Shown here: piece after piece, positions 38,616 to 45,913 of the stretch
Numbering within the stretch: the stretch's first letter is position 1
Layout: every line of letters starts with the position of its first letter
DNA from: Arthrobacter sp. PAMC25564
Lineage (GTDB): Bacteria > Actinomycetota > Actinomycetes > Actinomycetales > Micrococcaceae
NCBI RefSeq assembly: GCF_004798705.1
Contig: NZ_CP039290.1
Location: 806,001-870,000, forward strand
Reading direction: 5' to 3'
Length of the DNA: 64,000 nt
Program-made: the position numbers and the translations under genes
Notes under the pieces: model-generated
What the model saw: the letters and a program-made list of their open reading frames with translations, nothing else
Told to the model about the DNA's origin: nothing
The model's database searches: none

Positions 38616-39593
38616 ATGACCTCCGGAGCCCCAGAATCCGCACCCCACCAGGTCCTGTACCGCGACACCCGTGACCTCACGCCCTTCCGCAAGGCGGTGG
38701 TGCGGACGCCCGTGCGTGGGCTGGCCGATGGCGTGGGCGGCCTGGTCTCCGGCGTCCTGGGCGGACGGATCCGCGGCAGCCTGGCCGTGGAGGGCCCGGT
38801 TCCCCGGCTGGGCCGGATGCCGGGCAAGGCGGCCAAAGCCGTGCACGGTGCCGTCTTCGGCGGCGCCGATCCGGACCGGCTGATCGCCCTCGCCCGCGCC
38901 TTCCCTGGCTGGGCCGGGCTCTGCCACCTCATGGCAGGGCTGCTGGCCTACTCGCAGGGCAGCCACCTGCGTGCCTCCGAACTGCTCCAGCGTGGCCTGC
39001 TGACGAGGAACGACGACGACGCCAACCGCTATGCCTCCGTCTTCCTTCCCGGGGTGCTCACCCGCGTCCAAGTCGCCGAACGGATCGAGGTCCCGGTGCT
39101 GTTCAGCGAGGAGGCGGTGTTCCTGGCCCTGTCCCACGCGTTGCGCGAGACCGGGCAGACGGAGGCGGCGCTGGCGGCGCTGACTGGGCTGCCGCCGTCG
39201 TTGCCGCTCGCGCTGGCGCGCTGTTCGCTGGCGGCCTTGCTGAGGCGCGATGCCGAGGTGGCGGCGGATACCGAGGGGCTGCTCAACGGCGACGACCTTT
39301 CGGCGGCGCTGCTGCTGGTGCGGGCCCGCTCGCTGCGGAAAGTCGGGGACTACGACGGTGCGCGGTCCGCGCTGCAGGAGGTCCTGCGCCGCCGGAAGAC
39401 TGACTTTTCGCTGCGCAATGATGCACTGACGGACCGTGCGTTGCTCCTGCTGGACACCGGACGGAAGTCCCTGGATCCACGGGAGTGGCAGCGCCGGAAA
39501 CCGGCCGAGCTGGAAACCGTGAAGGCGCTCAGGAAGGACGCGGAACTGCACGAACTCTGGGACCGGGAATACGGCCAGGCCGACGGCGGCTGA
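38616..39593 (+). CDS. Hypothetical protein with TPR-like helical repeats
   Basis: 325 residues, not recognised by name. From about residue 85 it is helical with repeated A-A-L spacing (LLQRGLLTRNDDDANRYASV, LALSHALRETGQTEAALAAL, LLVRARSLRKVGDYDGARSA), resembling tetratricopeptide repeats, so a scaffold or interaction role is possible. N-terminal ~80 residues are basic and Gly-rich. TACCAT (38603-38608) stands seven bases before the ATG (leaderless). No transmembrane segment. Confidence 0.65.
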   Translation: MTSGAPESAPHQVLYRDTRDLTPFRKAVVRTPVRGLADGVGGLVSGVLGGRIRGSLAVEGPVPRLGRMPGKAAKAVHGAVFGGADPDRLIALARAFPGWAGLCHLMAGLLAYSQGSHLRASELLQRGLLTRNDDDANRYASVFLPGVLTRVQVAERIEVPVLFSEEAVFLALSHALRETGQTEAALAALTGLPPSLPLALARCSLAALLRRDAEVAADTEGLLNGDDLSAALLLVRARSLRKVGDYDGARSALQEVLRRRKTDFSLRNDALTDRALLLLDTGRKSLDPREWQRRKPAELETVKALRKDAELHELWDREYGQADGG

Positions 39594-39632
39594 CGGCTTG
39601 CGGGGCCCCGGCACAGGGGGTACAAACAAGGC

Positions 39633-39989
39633 ATGAGAGATGCAGCGGCATGCTGGATGCAGCATTACATCACGGCATGGACGTCGAACGATCCGGAGGA
39701 TATCCGGGCGCTGTTCACCGAGGACGCCGTCTACGCGACCAGCCCGCACGAACCCGAGCCATGGACCGGCCGGGAGCGGATCGTGGAACACTGGCTCGCG
39801 AGCCGGGATGAGCCCGACGACTGGACCTTCGAGTGGAAGCTGCTGGGGGTTGATGGCGGCCGTGCCTTCGTCCAGGGCAACACCAGCTACCGGGGGACCG
39901 GGCGCAGCTACGACAACCTCTGGATCATCCAGCTCGCCGGGGATGGACGAGCCTCGTCCTTCACCGAGTGGTACATGCAGCGCAAGTAG
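39633..39989 (+). CDS. SnoaL-like / NTF2-fold protein
   Basis: 118 residues. The pattern WMQHYITAWTSNDPEDIRAL then FTEDAVYATSPHEPEPWTGRERIVEHW is the N-terminal helix-plus-cone of nuclear-transport-factor-2-like proteins (SnoaL_2). Members include small isomerases, hydrolases and stress proteins; no catalytic residues point to a specific reaction. Single gene 39 bp after the TPR-like gene. Confidence 0.8.
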   Translation: MRDAAACWMQHYITAWTSNDPEDIRALFTEDAVYATSPHEPEPWTGRERIVEHWLASRDEPDDWTFEWKLLGVDGGRAFVQGNTSYRGTGRSYDNLWIIQLAGDGRASSFTEWYMQRK

Positions 39990-40007
39990 CGGCAGCGGCC
40001 TCCGGAA

Positions 40008-40691
40008 TCAGCCGCGCAGGACGGCGGCGCTCAGCACCGGAATGAGCTGTTCTGACAGCAGCACGGCACCGAGTGCGAGCATGATGACTCCGCTGGCCAG
40101 CGTGACCCGGCGGGCGGCCCCGGGCCGGGACTGCAGCAGCTTCCGCGCCAGGAGTGCCACGCAGCTGTAGATGACCGCCACGAGGAGGACGAAGGTCAGG
40201 CCCAGCAGCCCGGACTGGACCGGGACCGGAAGCGCGGCCTCGGGGCTGACGAACTGCGGGACCAAGGCGATAAAGAACAGCAGGCCCTTCGGGTTGATCC
40301 CGCTGGTGCCCATCCCCTGCAGGAAGATCCGGAACTGGTTCGACGGCGACGGCGCGGCCCCGGTGGTCCCAGCGCCGGGCCCGCCGGCTTCGCCGGCGTT
40401 GAAGCTGGCCCCGCGCCAGGACCGGAGGGTGGCGACGCCGAGCCAGATCAGGTACGCGGCACCGGCGACGGTCAGCCAGCCAAGGACGCCGGGCATGTTC
40501 GTGAGCAGGGCGGCGAGCCCGGCGACCATGAGCACCGTGTGGACGACGTAGCCGCCGCAGAGCCCGGCCACGGCGGGGACGAAGCTGCGCTCCTTCAGCC
40601 CGGCTGCGATGGAGTAGGCCCAGTCGACGCCCGGGGTGCAGGCCAGGGCGACGGCAACCGCGATAAAGGCGAGGAAAAGCTGGGTGTTCAC
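40008..40691 (-). CDS. LysE/RhtB family amino acid exporter
   Basis: 227 residues from GTG 40691 with AGGAG upstream. Six hydrophobic segments; the N-terminus carries ACTPGVDWAYSIAAGLKERS, the LysE family motif (usually PGP), and INPKGLLFFIALVPQFV in TM4. It exports amino acids or related compounds. Divergent from an Lrp/AsnC regulator 117 bp away, the usual arrangement for an Lrp-controlled exporter (as in LysE-LysG or BrnFE-Lrp). Confidence 0.88.
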   Translation of the reverse strand: MNTQLFLAFIAVAVALACTPGVDWAYSIAAGLKERSFVPAVAGLCGGYVVHTVLMVAGLAALLTNMPGVLGWLTVAGAAYLIWLGVATLRSWRGASFNAGEAGGPGAGTTGAAPSPSNQFRIFLQGMGTSGINPKGLLFFIALVPQFVSPEAALPVPVQSGLLGLTFVLLVAVIYSCVALLARKLLQSRPGAARRVTLASGVIMLALGAVLLSEQLIPVLSAAVLRG

Positions 40692-40808
40692 GGCGGACTC
40701 CTGTTGCGCGGGTACCCCCGGCGGGTACAGGAGTAACTCTAGGAAATTTCGCGCCAGAAGTGTTCCCTGATTTAGCGGGGAAATACCGGGTCTGGGTAAA
40801 ATTATTGC

Positions 40809-41264
40809 GTGATTGACGCCGTCGACAGAAATATTTTGCGCTACCTCAAAGAGGACGGGCGGATGACTGCCACCGCGCTCGCCGCGAAGGTGGGCCTCAC
40901 CGTGGCGCCCTGCCATCGGCGGCTGCGGGATCTGGAGGCCTCGGGCGTCATCCGGGGCTACCGCGCGGACATCGATCCGTCCGCCGTCGGGCTCGGTTTC
41001 GAGGCGATCGTGTTCGTCACGCTCCGGCAGGTGGACCGGGCCACGATGGAGATCTTCGAGAACCGGGTCGCGGACAATCCGAACATCGTGGAGGCGCAGC
41101 GGCTGTTCGGCTCGCCGGACTACCTGCTCAAGGTCATCGCGGAGGACCTGCCGGCCTACCAGCGGTTCTACGACAGCGAACTGACGTCCCTGCCCGGCGT
41201 CGAACGCCTGACCTCAACGCTGGTGATGAAGAACCTGAAAGCCAACACCGGCCCGCCGGTCTGA
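40809..41264 (+). CDS. Lrp/AsnC family transcriptional regulator
   Basis: 151 residues. N-terminal HTH: VDRNILRYLKEDGRMTATAL then AAKVGLTVAPCHRRLRDLEA (about 5-44); C-terminal RAM ligand domain with a gly-rich turn (FGSPDYLLKVIAEDLPAYQR, about 99-118). GTG 40809 follows TAAAAT (40797-40802) by six bases, so the mRNA is probably leaderless. Divergent from the LysE exporter, which it likely activates in response to an amino acid. Confidence 0.92.
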   Translation: MIDAVDRNILRYLKEDGRMTATALAAKVGLTVAPCHRRLRDLEASGVIRGYRADIDPSAVGLGFEAIVFVTLRQVDRATMEIFENRVADNPNIVEAQRLFGSPDYLLKVIAEDLPAYQRFYDSELTSLPGVERLTSTLVMKNLKANTGPPV

Positions 41265-41285
41265 ATCCGCTACCGTGTGGCGGGC

Positions 41286-41753
41286 TCAGGTGTCCAGCAG
41301 CCCCGTGGTCCGGTACGGGATGACCTCGCGCAGGAACATGCTCGTGGACGTCCGTACGATCCCCGGGCACAGCCGGATCTCTTCGGAAACCCGGTACAGG
41401 TCGTCCGGGCTCCTGGCCACCACACGGATCAGCAGGTCGGTATCGCCGGCCGGCGCATGGCATTCGAGCACCTCCGGGATGTTCCGCAGGGCGGCGATGG
41501 CCTCATTCAGGTGGCTCTGGTCCAGTTCGGCGCTCACCGCCGCCGCCACGCCCCGGCCCAGCGCGGACGGCAGCACCCGGCTGCTGTTCGGGCGCAGGGC
41601 GCCCGACGCCGTCATCCGCTCCAGGCGCGACTGCACGGTGCCGCGTGCGAGCCCCAGCTTCTGGGCCAGCACCATGATCGGCACCCGGGGGTCCGCATCG
41701 AGGGCGACGAGGATCCGCCGGTCCGTCGGGTCGAGTTCCTGCAAAATGACCAC
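41286..41753 (-). CDS. Lrp/AsnC family transcriptional regulator
   Basis: 155 residues from GTG 41753. HTH: LDPTDRRILVALDADPRVPI then MVLAQKLGLARGTVQSRLER; RAM domain with CHAPAGDTDLLIRVVARSPD. The start is uncertain: an AGGA lies only two bases before GTG 41753, a TTG at 41744 is better spaced, and the frame is open to 41891. Convergent with the other Lrp gene (21 bp apart) and unrelated to it beyond the family. Its target is not obvious. Confidence 0.85.
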   Translation of the reverse strand: MVILQELDPTDRRILVALDADPRVPIMVLAQKLGLARGTVQSRLERMTASGALRPNSSRVLPSALGRGVAAAVSAELDQSHLNEAIAALRNIPEVLECHAPAGDTDLLIRVVARSPDDLYRVSEEIRLCPGIVRTSTSMFLREVIPYRTTGLLDT

Positions 41754-41881
41754 TTCCTGTCCGTTGGCATGGCTGGTATTGGTCAGATTGACCAGTGCAG
41801 TGGAAGTCTGTTGCACCAACTGTAGGGCTTCTGTTGAAATGGTGACAACAAGGGACGCTGGCCACCGCCGGATCCCAACGG

Positions 41882-41965
41882 CTACAGGCACCCCGGCACA
41901 CCACCCGGACCCTCGATCAGGCTTCCCGCAAGGAACCCGCCGCTGATTGACTCTTGTTCACGCAT
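41882..41965 (-). CDS. Possible 27-residue peptide or gene remnant
   Basis: ATG at 41965 has GGAG with good spacing and AATATT a little further upstream. The peptide contains SGGFLAGSLIEGPGG and stops before the Lrp gene. It may be a small peptide, a leader, or the start of a truncated gene; nothing supports a function. Confidence 0.2.
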   Translation of the reverse strand: MREQESISGGFLAGSLIEGPGGVPGCL

Positions 41966-42000
41966 CGTCACTCCGCACAATATTTTCCGCACTCCACTGG

Positions 42001-42062
42001 CAAGAGCCCCTGAGCCACCGACGTCGGTTTTTCCGAAGTCATCGGTAGCTGAGGGGCTCTTG
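42001..42062. repeat. 62-bp imperfect palindrome
   Basis: Arms 42001-42021 and 42042-42062 pair over 21 bases with two mismatches; the outer 11 bp (CAAGAGCCCCT / AGGGGCTCTTG) are perfect. The 20-base centre can form a second small stem (CGG / CCG around TTTTT). It lies between divergent genes, 24 bp before the gluQ -10 box, so it is not a normal terminator position. Possible miniature element or operator. Confidence 0.6.
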
Positions 42063-42097
42063 TCTTGCTGCTGTCCTGCCGGGAATAGGGTGGTGCC

Positions 42098-42994
42098 ATG
42101 ACGTCTGCAGGCCGCTTTGCCCCCAGCCCCTCCGGCGAACTCCACGTGGGCAACCTCCGGACGGCCATCCTCGCGTGGCTCTTTGCCCGGTCCACCGGCC
42201 GGCGGTTCCTGATGCGGGTGGAGGACCTGGACCGTGCCCGGGCCGGCGCCGAGGCGGAGCAGCTCCGCGATCTGGCGGCGATCGGCGTGAGTTGGGACGG
42301 CGGCGTCGTACGCCAGACGGACCGGGAGCCGCTGTACTCGGAAGCGATCGGCCGGCTGGCGGCGGCGGGCCTGACGTATGAGTGCTTCTGCACGCGCCGG
42401 GAAATCCAGGAGGCCCCCTCCGCGCCGCATGCGCCGCAGGGCGCCTATCCGGGCACCTGCCGCGGCCTCTCCGCCGTCGAACGCGAGGCCAAACGCGCCG
42501 CCCGGCCCGCGGCGATCCGGCTCCGATCCGGGGTGACTGCAGCGACGGTGCAGGATGTGCTGCACGGAAGCTACACCGGAATCGTGGATGACTTCGTGCT
42601 CCGGCGCAACGACGGCGTGACGGCCTATAACCTGGCCGTGGTGGTGGACGACGCCGCGCAGGGCATCGACCAGGTGGTCCGGGGCGAGGACCTGCTGCCC
42701 TCCACGCCCCGGCAGGCCTACCTTGCGGCCCTATTGGATATTCCGGTCCCGGAATATGCGCATGTTCCGCTGGTGCTGAACGCCGACGGCGCCCGGCTGG
42801 CCAAGCGGGATGGCGCCGTGACGCTCGCCGACCTGGCGTCGGCCGGCGTGCCGGTGGACCAGGTGCGGGACAGGCTGCTGGCCTCCCTCGGGCTGCCGGC
42901 CGGGCCGCTGGAGCGGGCGCTTGCCGTTTTTGACCCTGCCGCGCTGCCGCGGGAACCCTGGGTGTGGCCGCAGATGCACGGGCGCGGCGCGTAG
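42098..42994 (+). CDS. gluQ: Glutamyl-Q tRNA(Asp) synthetase
   Basis: 298 residues. It resembles the catalytic half of glutamyl-tRNA synthetase without an anticodon-binding domain: FAPSPSGELHVGNLRTAI (HIGH motif as HVGN), the zinc-type cysteines in YECFCTRREI and YPGTC, and a KMSKS equivalent in LAKRDGAVTL. GluQ proteins attach glutamate to queuosine of tRNA(Asp). TAGGGT (42086-42091) six bases before the ATG suggests a leaderless mRNA. The stop overlaps the -10 box of the next gene. Confidence 0.92.
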   Translation: MTSAGRFAPSPSGELHVGNLRTAILAWLFARSTGRRFLMRVEDLDRARAGAEAEQLRDLAAIGVSWDGGVVRQTDREPLYSEAIGRLAAAGLTYECFCTRREIQEAPSAPHAPQGAYPGTCRGLSAVEREAKRAARPAAIRLRSGVTAATVQDVLHGSYTGIVDDFVLRRNDGVTAYNLAVVVDDAAQGIDQVVRGEDLLPSTPRQAYLAALLDIPVPEYAHVPLVLNADGARLAKRDGAVTLADLASAGVPVDQVRDRLLASLGLPAGPLERALAVFDPAALPREPWVWPQMHGRGA

Positions 42995-43003
42995 GCTGGG
43001 AGG

Positions 43004-43693
43004 ATGTCAGAACCAGAATTCTTGGAAGCAAGCTCTCCTGAGCCACAGTCCACTCAGCCCCGCTTCACCGTTGAGACGGCCAAGGTCCTGGCCGAGGTGG
43101 CGCACAACCGGCAGAAGGACAAGCTCAAGCGGCCCTACCGCGAGCACGTGCTGGCGGTGGGCGATGCGCTGGCTGACTTCGACGATGACATCCGGATTGC
43201 CGGCTACCTGCATGACATCGCCGAGGACACCCCGATGACGCGGCAGGCGCTGCTGGACATGGGCGTTTCCGACCGTGCCGTGGGCATCATCGAGCGCGTC
43301 ACGAAGCGCTTCCACGAGAACCCCGACGATTACCAGGCCGGCATCCGCTACATCGCCGAGGACCACGACGCCAGCCTGGTGAAGATCGCGGACAACGCGC
43401 ACAATTCACTGCCCGGACGGGTCAAGGCGCTGGCGGAGAAGTGGCCGGACAAGCCGCCGGTCACCCGCTACGACGACGCCCGCCCGGTGCTCTACGCCGC
43501 CGTTCCCGTGGAGGAAACCCGGAAGATCCTTGCCCGGGTTAATCCGTGGCTGCTCGAGGAACTCGACGACATGCTCGACGAGGCGGACGACACCGACTAC
43601 GAGAACCTGTCCTACGAACCTGTAGCGGAGGACGATGCGCCGGTCGAACGCCCTTCCGGGGGCTTGGGGACCGCGGACGCCGAACAGGACTGA
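43004..43693 (+). CDS. HD-domain phosphohydrolase (MESH1/RelA-hydrolase-like)
   Basis: 229 residues. Metal-binding HD motif: YREHVLAV (about 45-52) and AGYLHDIAEDT (about 67-77), with KIADNAHNSLPGR (about 127-139) giving the distal aspartate/asparagine. This order is that of small (p)ppGpp hydrolases such as MESH1 and the Rel hydrolase domain, so an alarmone or nucleotide phosphohydrolase is plausible. The C-terminal 40 residues are acidic. TAGGCT (42992-42997) overlaps the gluQ stop and is six bases before the ATG, with GGGAGG between. Confidence 0.82.
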   Translation: MSEPEFLEASSPEPQSTQPRFTVETAKVLAEVAHNRQKDKLKRPYREHVLAVGDALADFDDDIRIAGYLHDIAEDTPMTRQALLDMGVSDRAVGIIERVTKRFHENPDDYQAGIRYIAEDHDASLVKIADNAHNSLPGRVKALAEKWPDKPPVTRYDDARPVLYAAVPVEETRKILARVNPWLLEELDDMLDEADDTDYENLSYEPVAEDDAPVERPSGGLGTADAEQD

Positions 43694-43706
43694 CTGCCTG
43701 CCTGCC

Positions 43707-43767
43707 AACGCGGGGTCATTTGGCGCCCATCCCGGGGCCCATCATGGGCCGTAGCTGACCCCGCGTT
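43707..43767. repeat. 61-bp palindromic repeat, copy 1
   Basis: Begins AACGCGGGGTCA and ends TGACCCCGCGTT, exact 12-bp terminal inverted repeats; the middle carries GCGCC, CCCGGGGCCC and CATGGGCC. It overlaps the 3' end of the terpene-cyclase-like gene and supplies its last ~14 codons and stop. Nearly identical to copy 2 at 44399-44459, so the two bracket that gene. Confidence 0.85.
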
Positions 43768-44369
43768 ATGGTTGCCCGCCACAGAAGGGCTATATAGACG
43801 AGGTCAAAGACGCTGCAGAGGGCGCCGACGCCGAGGATGAGCGGCGAATTCCCGTACCAGCCGAAGACGATGGTGGGCGCCAGCGTCCCGATCCACTTCG
43901 CGACGCCGATCAGCAGCGACTGCCCCCGGAGTCCGCCGCGGGCCGCGAACATCGCGATGAACAGCCCGGACATCAGGAGGTTCTGCAGGAACGCCGCATA
44001 CCGGGACGCCTCCTCCCAGCCGAACGCCGCCACGAACAGCAGTTGCACGGCGAACGATGTGACGCCCAGCAGGAGCGTCCAGCCGATGAAGAGCCTCCGC
44101 GTCACCCAGTCCGGCAGCTCGGATCTGCCGAACCTGAGGAAGGTATACACAATCACGACGTCGGCCAGCCCCCACACGATGTTGAAAACGCCCTGGACGG
44201 AGATTCCGGTGGCGACGGAGCGTACGGCGTAGATGGCTTCCCAGGCGAAATTCAGCCACAGCGCGGCGGCAGGGATCGCGTAGCTCTTGTCCCTGAATCC
44301 AACCCTGATGGCGTCGGCGTACACCACGGTCCAGGCGACGCCGCTGAGAATCGTCAAGAAGAGGGTCAA
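43716..44369 (-). CDS. Transmembrane-type terpene cyclase-like protein
   Basis: 217 residues, seven hydrophobic segments. LWLNFAWEAIYAVRS (about 37-51) has the conserved N-x-x-W-E, and VWGLADVVIVYTFLRFG an acidic residue in a membrane segment; both resemble the membrane-bound cyclases of fungal meroterpenoids (Pyr4/AndB type) and their bacterial homologues. No prenyl-transferase or oxygenase gene is adjacent. The last ~14 residues (RPMMGPGMGAK end) are encoded by the palindromic repeat, so the native C-terminus was probably altered. Function inferred from remembered family features. Confidence 0.6.
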   Translation of the reverse strand: MTLFLTILSGVAWTVVYADAIRVGFRDKSYAIPAAALWLNFAWEAIYAVRSVATGISVQGVFNIVWGLADVVIVYTFLRFGRSELPDWVTRRLFIGWTLLLGVTSFAVQLLFVAAFGWEEASRYAAFLQNLLMSGLFIAMFAARGGLRGQSLLIGVAKWIGTLAPTIVFGWYGNSPLILGVGALCSVFDLVYIALLWRATITRGQLRPMMGPGMGAK

Positions 44370-44398
44370 GGGTGCCTCCCGGGCTCAGGATTGAATGC

Positions 44399-44459
44399 AA
44401 CGCGGGGTCACCTAGCGCCGATCCCGGGGCCCGACATGGGCCGTATCTGACCCCGCGTT
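44399..44459. repeat. 61-bp palindromic repeat, copy 2
   Basis: Same 12-bp terminal inverted repeats and central blocks as copy 1, in the same orientation, about 690 bp away. It lies 30 bp upstream of the terpene-cyclase-like start and 15 bp past the end of the GNAT-AAA+ gene on the same strand. Confidence 0.85.
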
Positions 44460-44474
44460 GCTTTTGAGGTGCGG

Positions 44475-45791
44475 CTACACCCGGCCCAGGGCGTCGATGT
44501 CCTCGAGGAATTGCTCGTGGACCTCGTCGCTCACCGTGGTGCGGGTGTCACCAATCGCGTCCAGGTAATCCTGGGTTGCCGGGCCCTTCCGGACGGCCTC
44601 ACGGACGGAGACGCTGCCGCTCGAAGCCGCGCCGCCGTCGTCGTACACCGCCTTTTCCAAGGCCCGCTGGGAGGCGCTCCGGGCCGCGTACTCGATGTCC
44701 GCGGGGGAGAAGCCCTCGGTGCGGTCCACCAGCAGCTCCACATCCACGTCGTCCACCACGGTGGCGGGGATGAAGCGCTGCCACATGGCCTCGCGGGCCT
44801 GGCGGTCGGGCAGGCCGATGGGAATCACGTAGTCGAACCGGCCGTGGCGCAGGAACGCTGTGTCCAGGGCCCGGATGAAGTTGGTGGCGCAGACCAGCAG
44901 GCGGCCGGGCTGTTCGCGGAACGCCGGAATGATCTTGAGCAGCTCGTTGGTGACGCCCTGCAGCGGCGACGGCGGTTCGCCCGAACGCTGCGCGGCGATC
45001 TCCTCCACCTCGTCGATGAACACGACGGCGTGCTCCAGCTCGGCAATCTCCAGGAACGTCTCGCGCAGCGCGCCGGCCAGGCCCTTGGGGTCGGAGGCCA
45101 GCCGGGACGGGAATACCTCCACGAACGGCCACTCCAGCCGGGAGGCGATCGCCTTCGCGAAGGTCGTCTTGCCGGTGCCGGGAGGACCGAAGAGGACGAC
45201 GGCGCGCGGCGGCACCACGCCGTATTCATCGGCGAGATCGGCCTCGGCCAGCGGCAGCACGAGGCGCCGTTCCAGCAGTTCCTTTTCCTTGCGCATGCCC
45301 GCCACGTTTTCCCAGAGGTCGCGGGCCAGGATCCGGCCGCCCAGCTGGCCCAGCGGTTCGAGCTCCTGCCGCTGGACCGGGATCTTGCGTTCGAAGTAGC
45401 GCAGGTTTTTCTTGAGCACGAAGCCGCGGCCCAGGAAGGCCTCCACTCGGGTTTCGGATTCGGGCATCAGCGCGGAGAGCTTGTTCAGCCCGTGCGGGGC
45501 CATCCGGTTTTCGACGGCGGCCAGCAGCGAGGTGCCGATCCCGCGGCCGCGGAACTCGGGGAGCGTGGCCAGGAAGACGATCCAGCCCTGGTCATGGGCG
45601 GCGCGTCCGACGGCGGCACCCACCACCTGATCGCCCTGCACCGCGACGACGGCGTGGTCCTTCTCGCAGGAGGCGAGGACCTCCGAAAGCGCGTAGACCG
45701 GCTCCACGTTCGTGGCCTTGAGGGATTCCCAGAGGTGCAGGATGCCGTCGAGGTCGGCCGAATGAAAATCCCTGATCCGCCAGGTGGTCAT
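44475..45791 (-). CDS. GNAT acetyltransferase-AAA+ ATPase fusion protein
   Basis: 438 residues, two domains. Residues 1-145 are a GNAT acetyltransferase: IVFLATLPEFRGRGIGTSLL (about 70-89) carries the acetyl-CoA loop R-G-x-G-I-G-T, and GFVLKKNLRYFERK the C-terminal strand. Residues ~165-438 are an AAA+ ATPase: Walker A FGPPGTGKTT (about 201-210), Walker B VVFIDEVEE, sensor-1 ATNF and arginine-finger-type RHGRFDYVI. A GNAT domain on an FtsH/Cdc48-like ATPase suggests ATP-driven handling of an acetylated protein, but no target is indicated. Single gene. Confidence 0.88.
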   Translation of the reverse strand: MTTWRIRDFHSADLDGILHLWESLKATNVEPVYALSEVLASCEKDHAVVAVQGDQVVGAAVGRAAHDQGWIVFLATLPEFRGRGIGTSLLAAVENRMAPHGLNKLSALMPESETRVEAFLGRGFVLKKNLRYFERKIPVQRQELEPLGQLGGRILARDLWENVAGMRKEKELLERRLVLPLAEADLADEYGVVPPRAVVLFGPPGTGKTTFAKAIASRLEWPFVEVFPSRLASDPKGLAGALRETFLEIAELEHAVVFIDEVEEIAAQRSGEPPSPLQGVTNELLKIIPAFREQPGRLLVCATNFIRALDTAFLRHGRFDYVIPIGLPDRQAREAMWQRFIPATVVDDVDVELLVDRTEGFSPADIEYAARSASQRALEKAVYDDGGAASSGSVSVREAVRKGPATQDYLDAIGDTRTTVSDEVHEQFLEDIDALGRV

Positions 45792-45913
45792 GAGGTGTCT
45801 CCCGTATGGTTCGTCGCTGAGCCGGTGTGAGCTTGTCTGTTGAGCTTATGCGAACAGCTTTGTTGAGAGGTTGCGGCGGCGTTGCATTACGCCGGCACGC
45901 GGCGGGCGAGGTT
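45792..45913 (-). other. 122-bp gap after the permease gene
   Basis: Between the stop of the asparagine permease and the start of the GNAT-AAA+ gene on the same strand. It must contain the promoter of the latter; no clear terminator hairpin or -35/-10 pair was seen. Confidence 0.3.

Larger units (their letters stand above)
41754..42097. other. 344-bp gap between divergent Lrp and gluQ genes
   Basis: Contains a possible 27-codon minus-strand ORF (41882-41965), and a 62-bp imperfect palindrome (42001-42062). The stretch 41755-41880 shows no feature I can support. Confidence 0.5.

Noticed and set aside
43707..44459. The two 61-bp repeats as ends of a complete insertion sequence
   Set aside because: The enclosed gene is a membrane protein, not a transposase, and each repeat is a self-contained palindrome.
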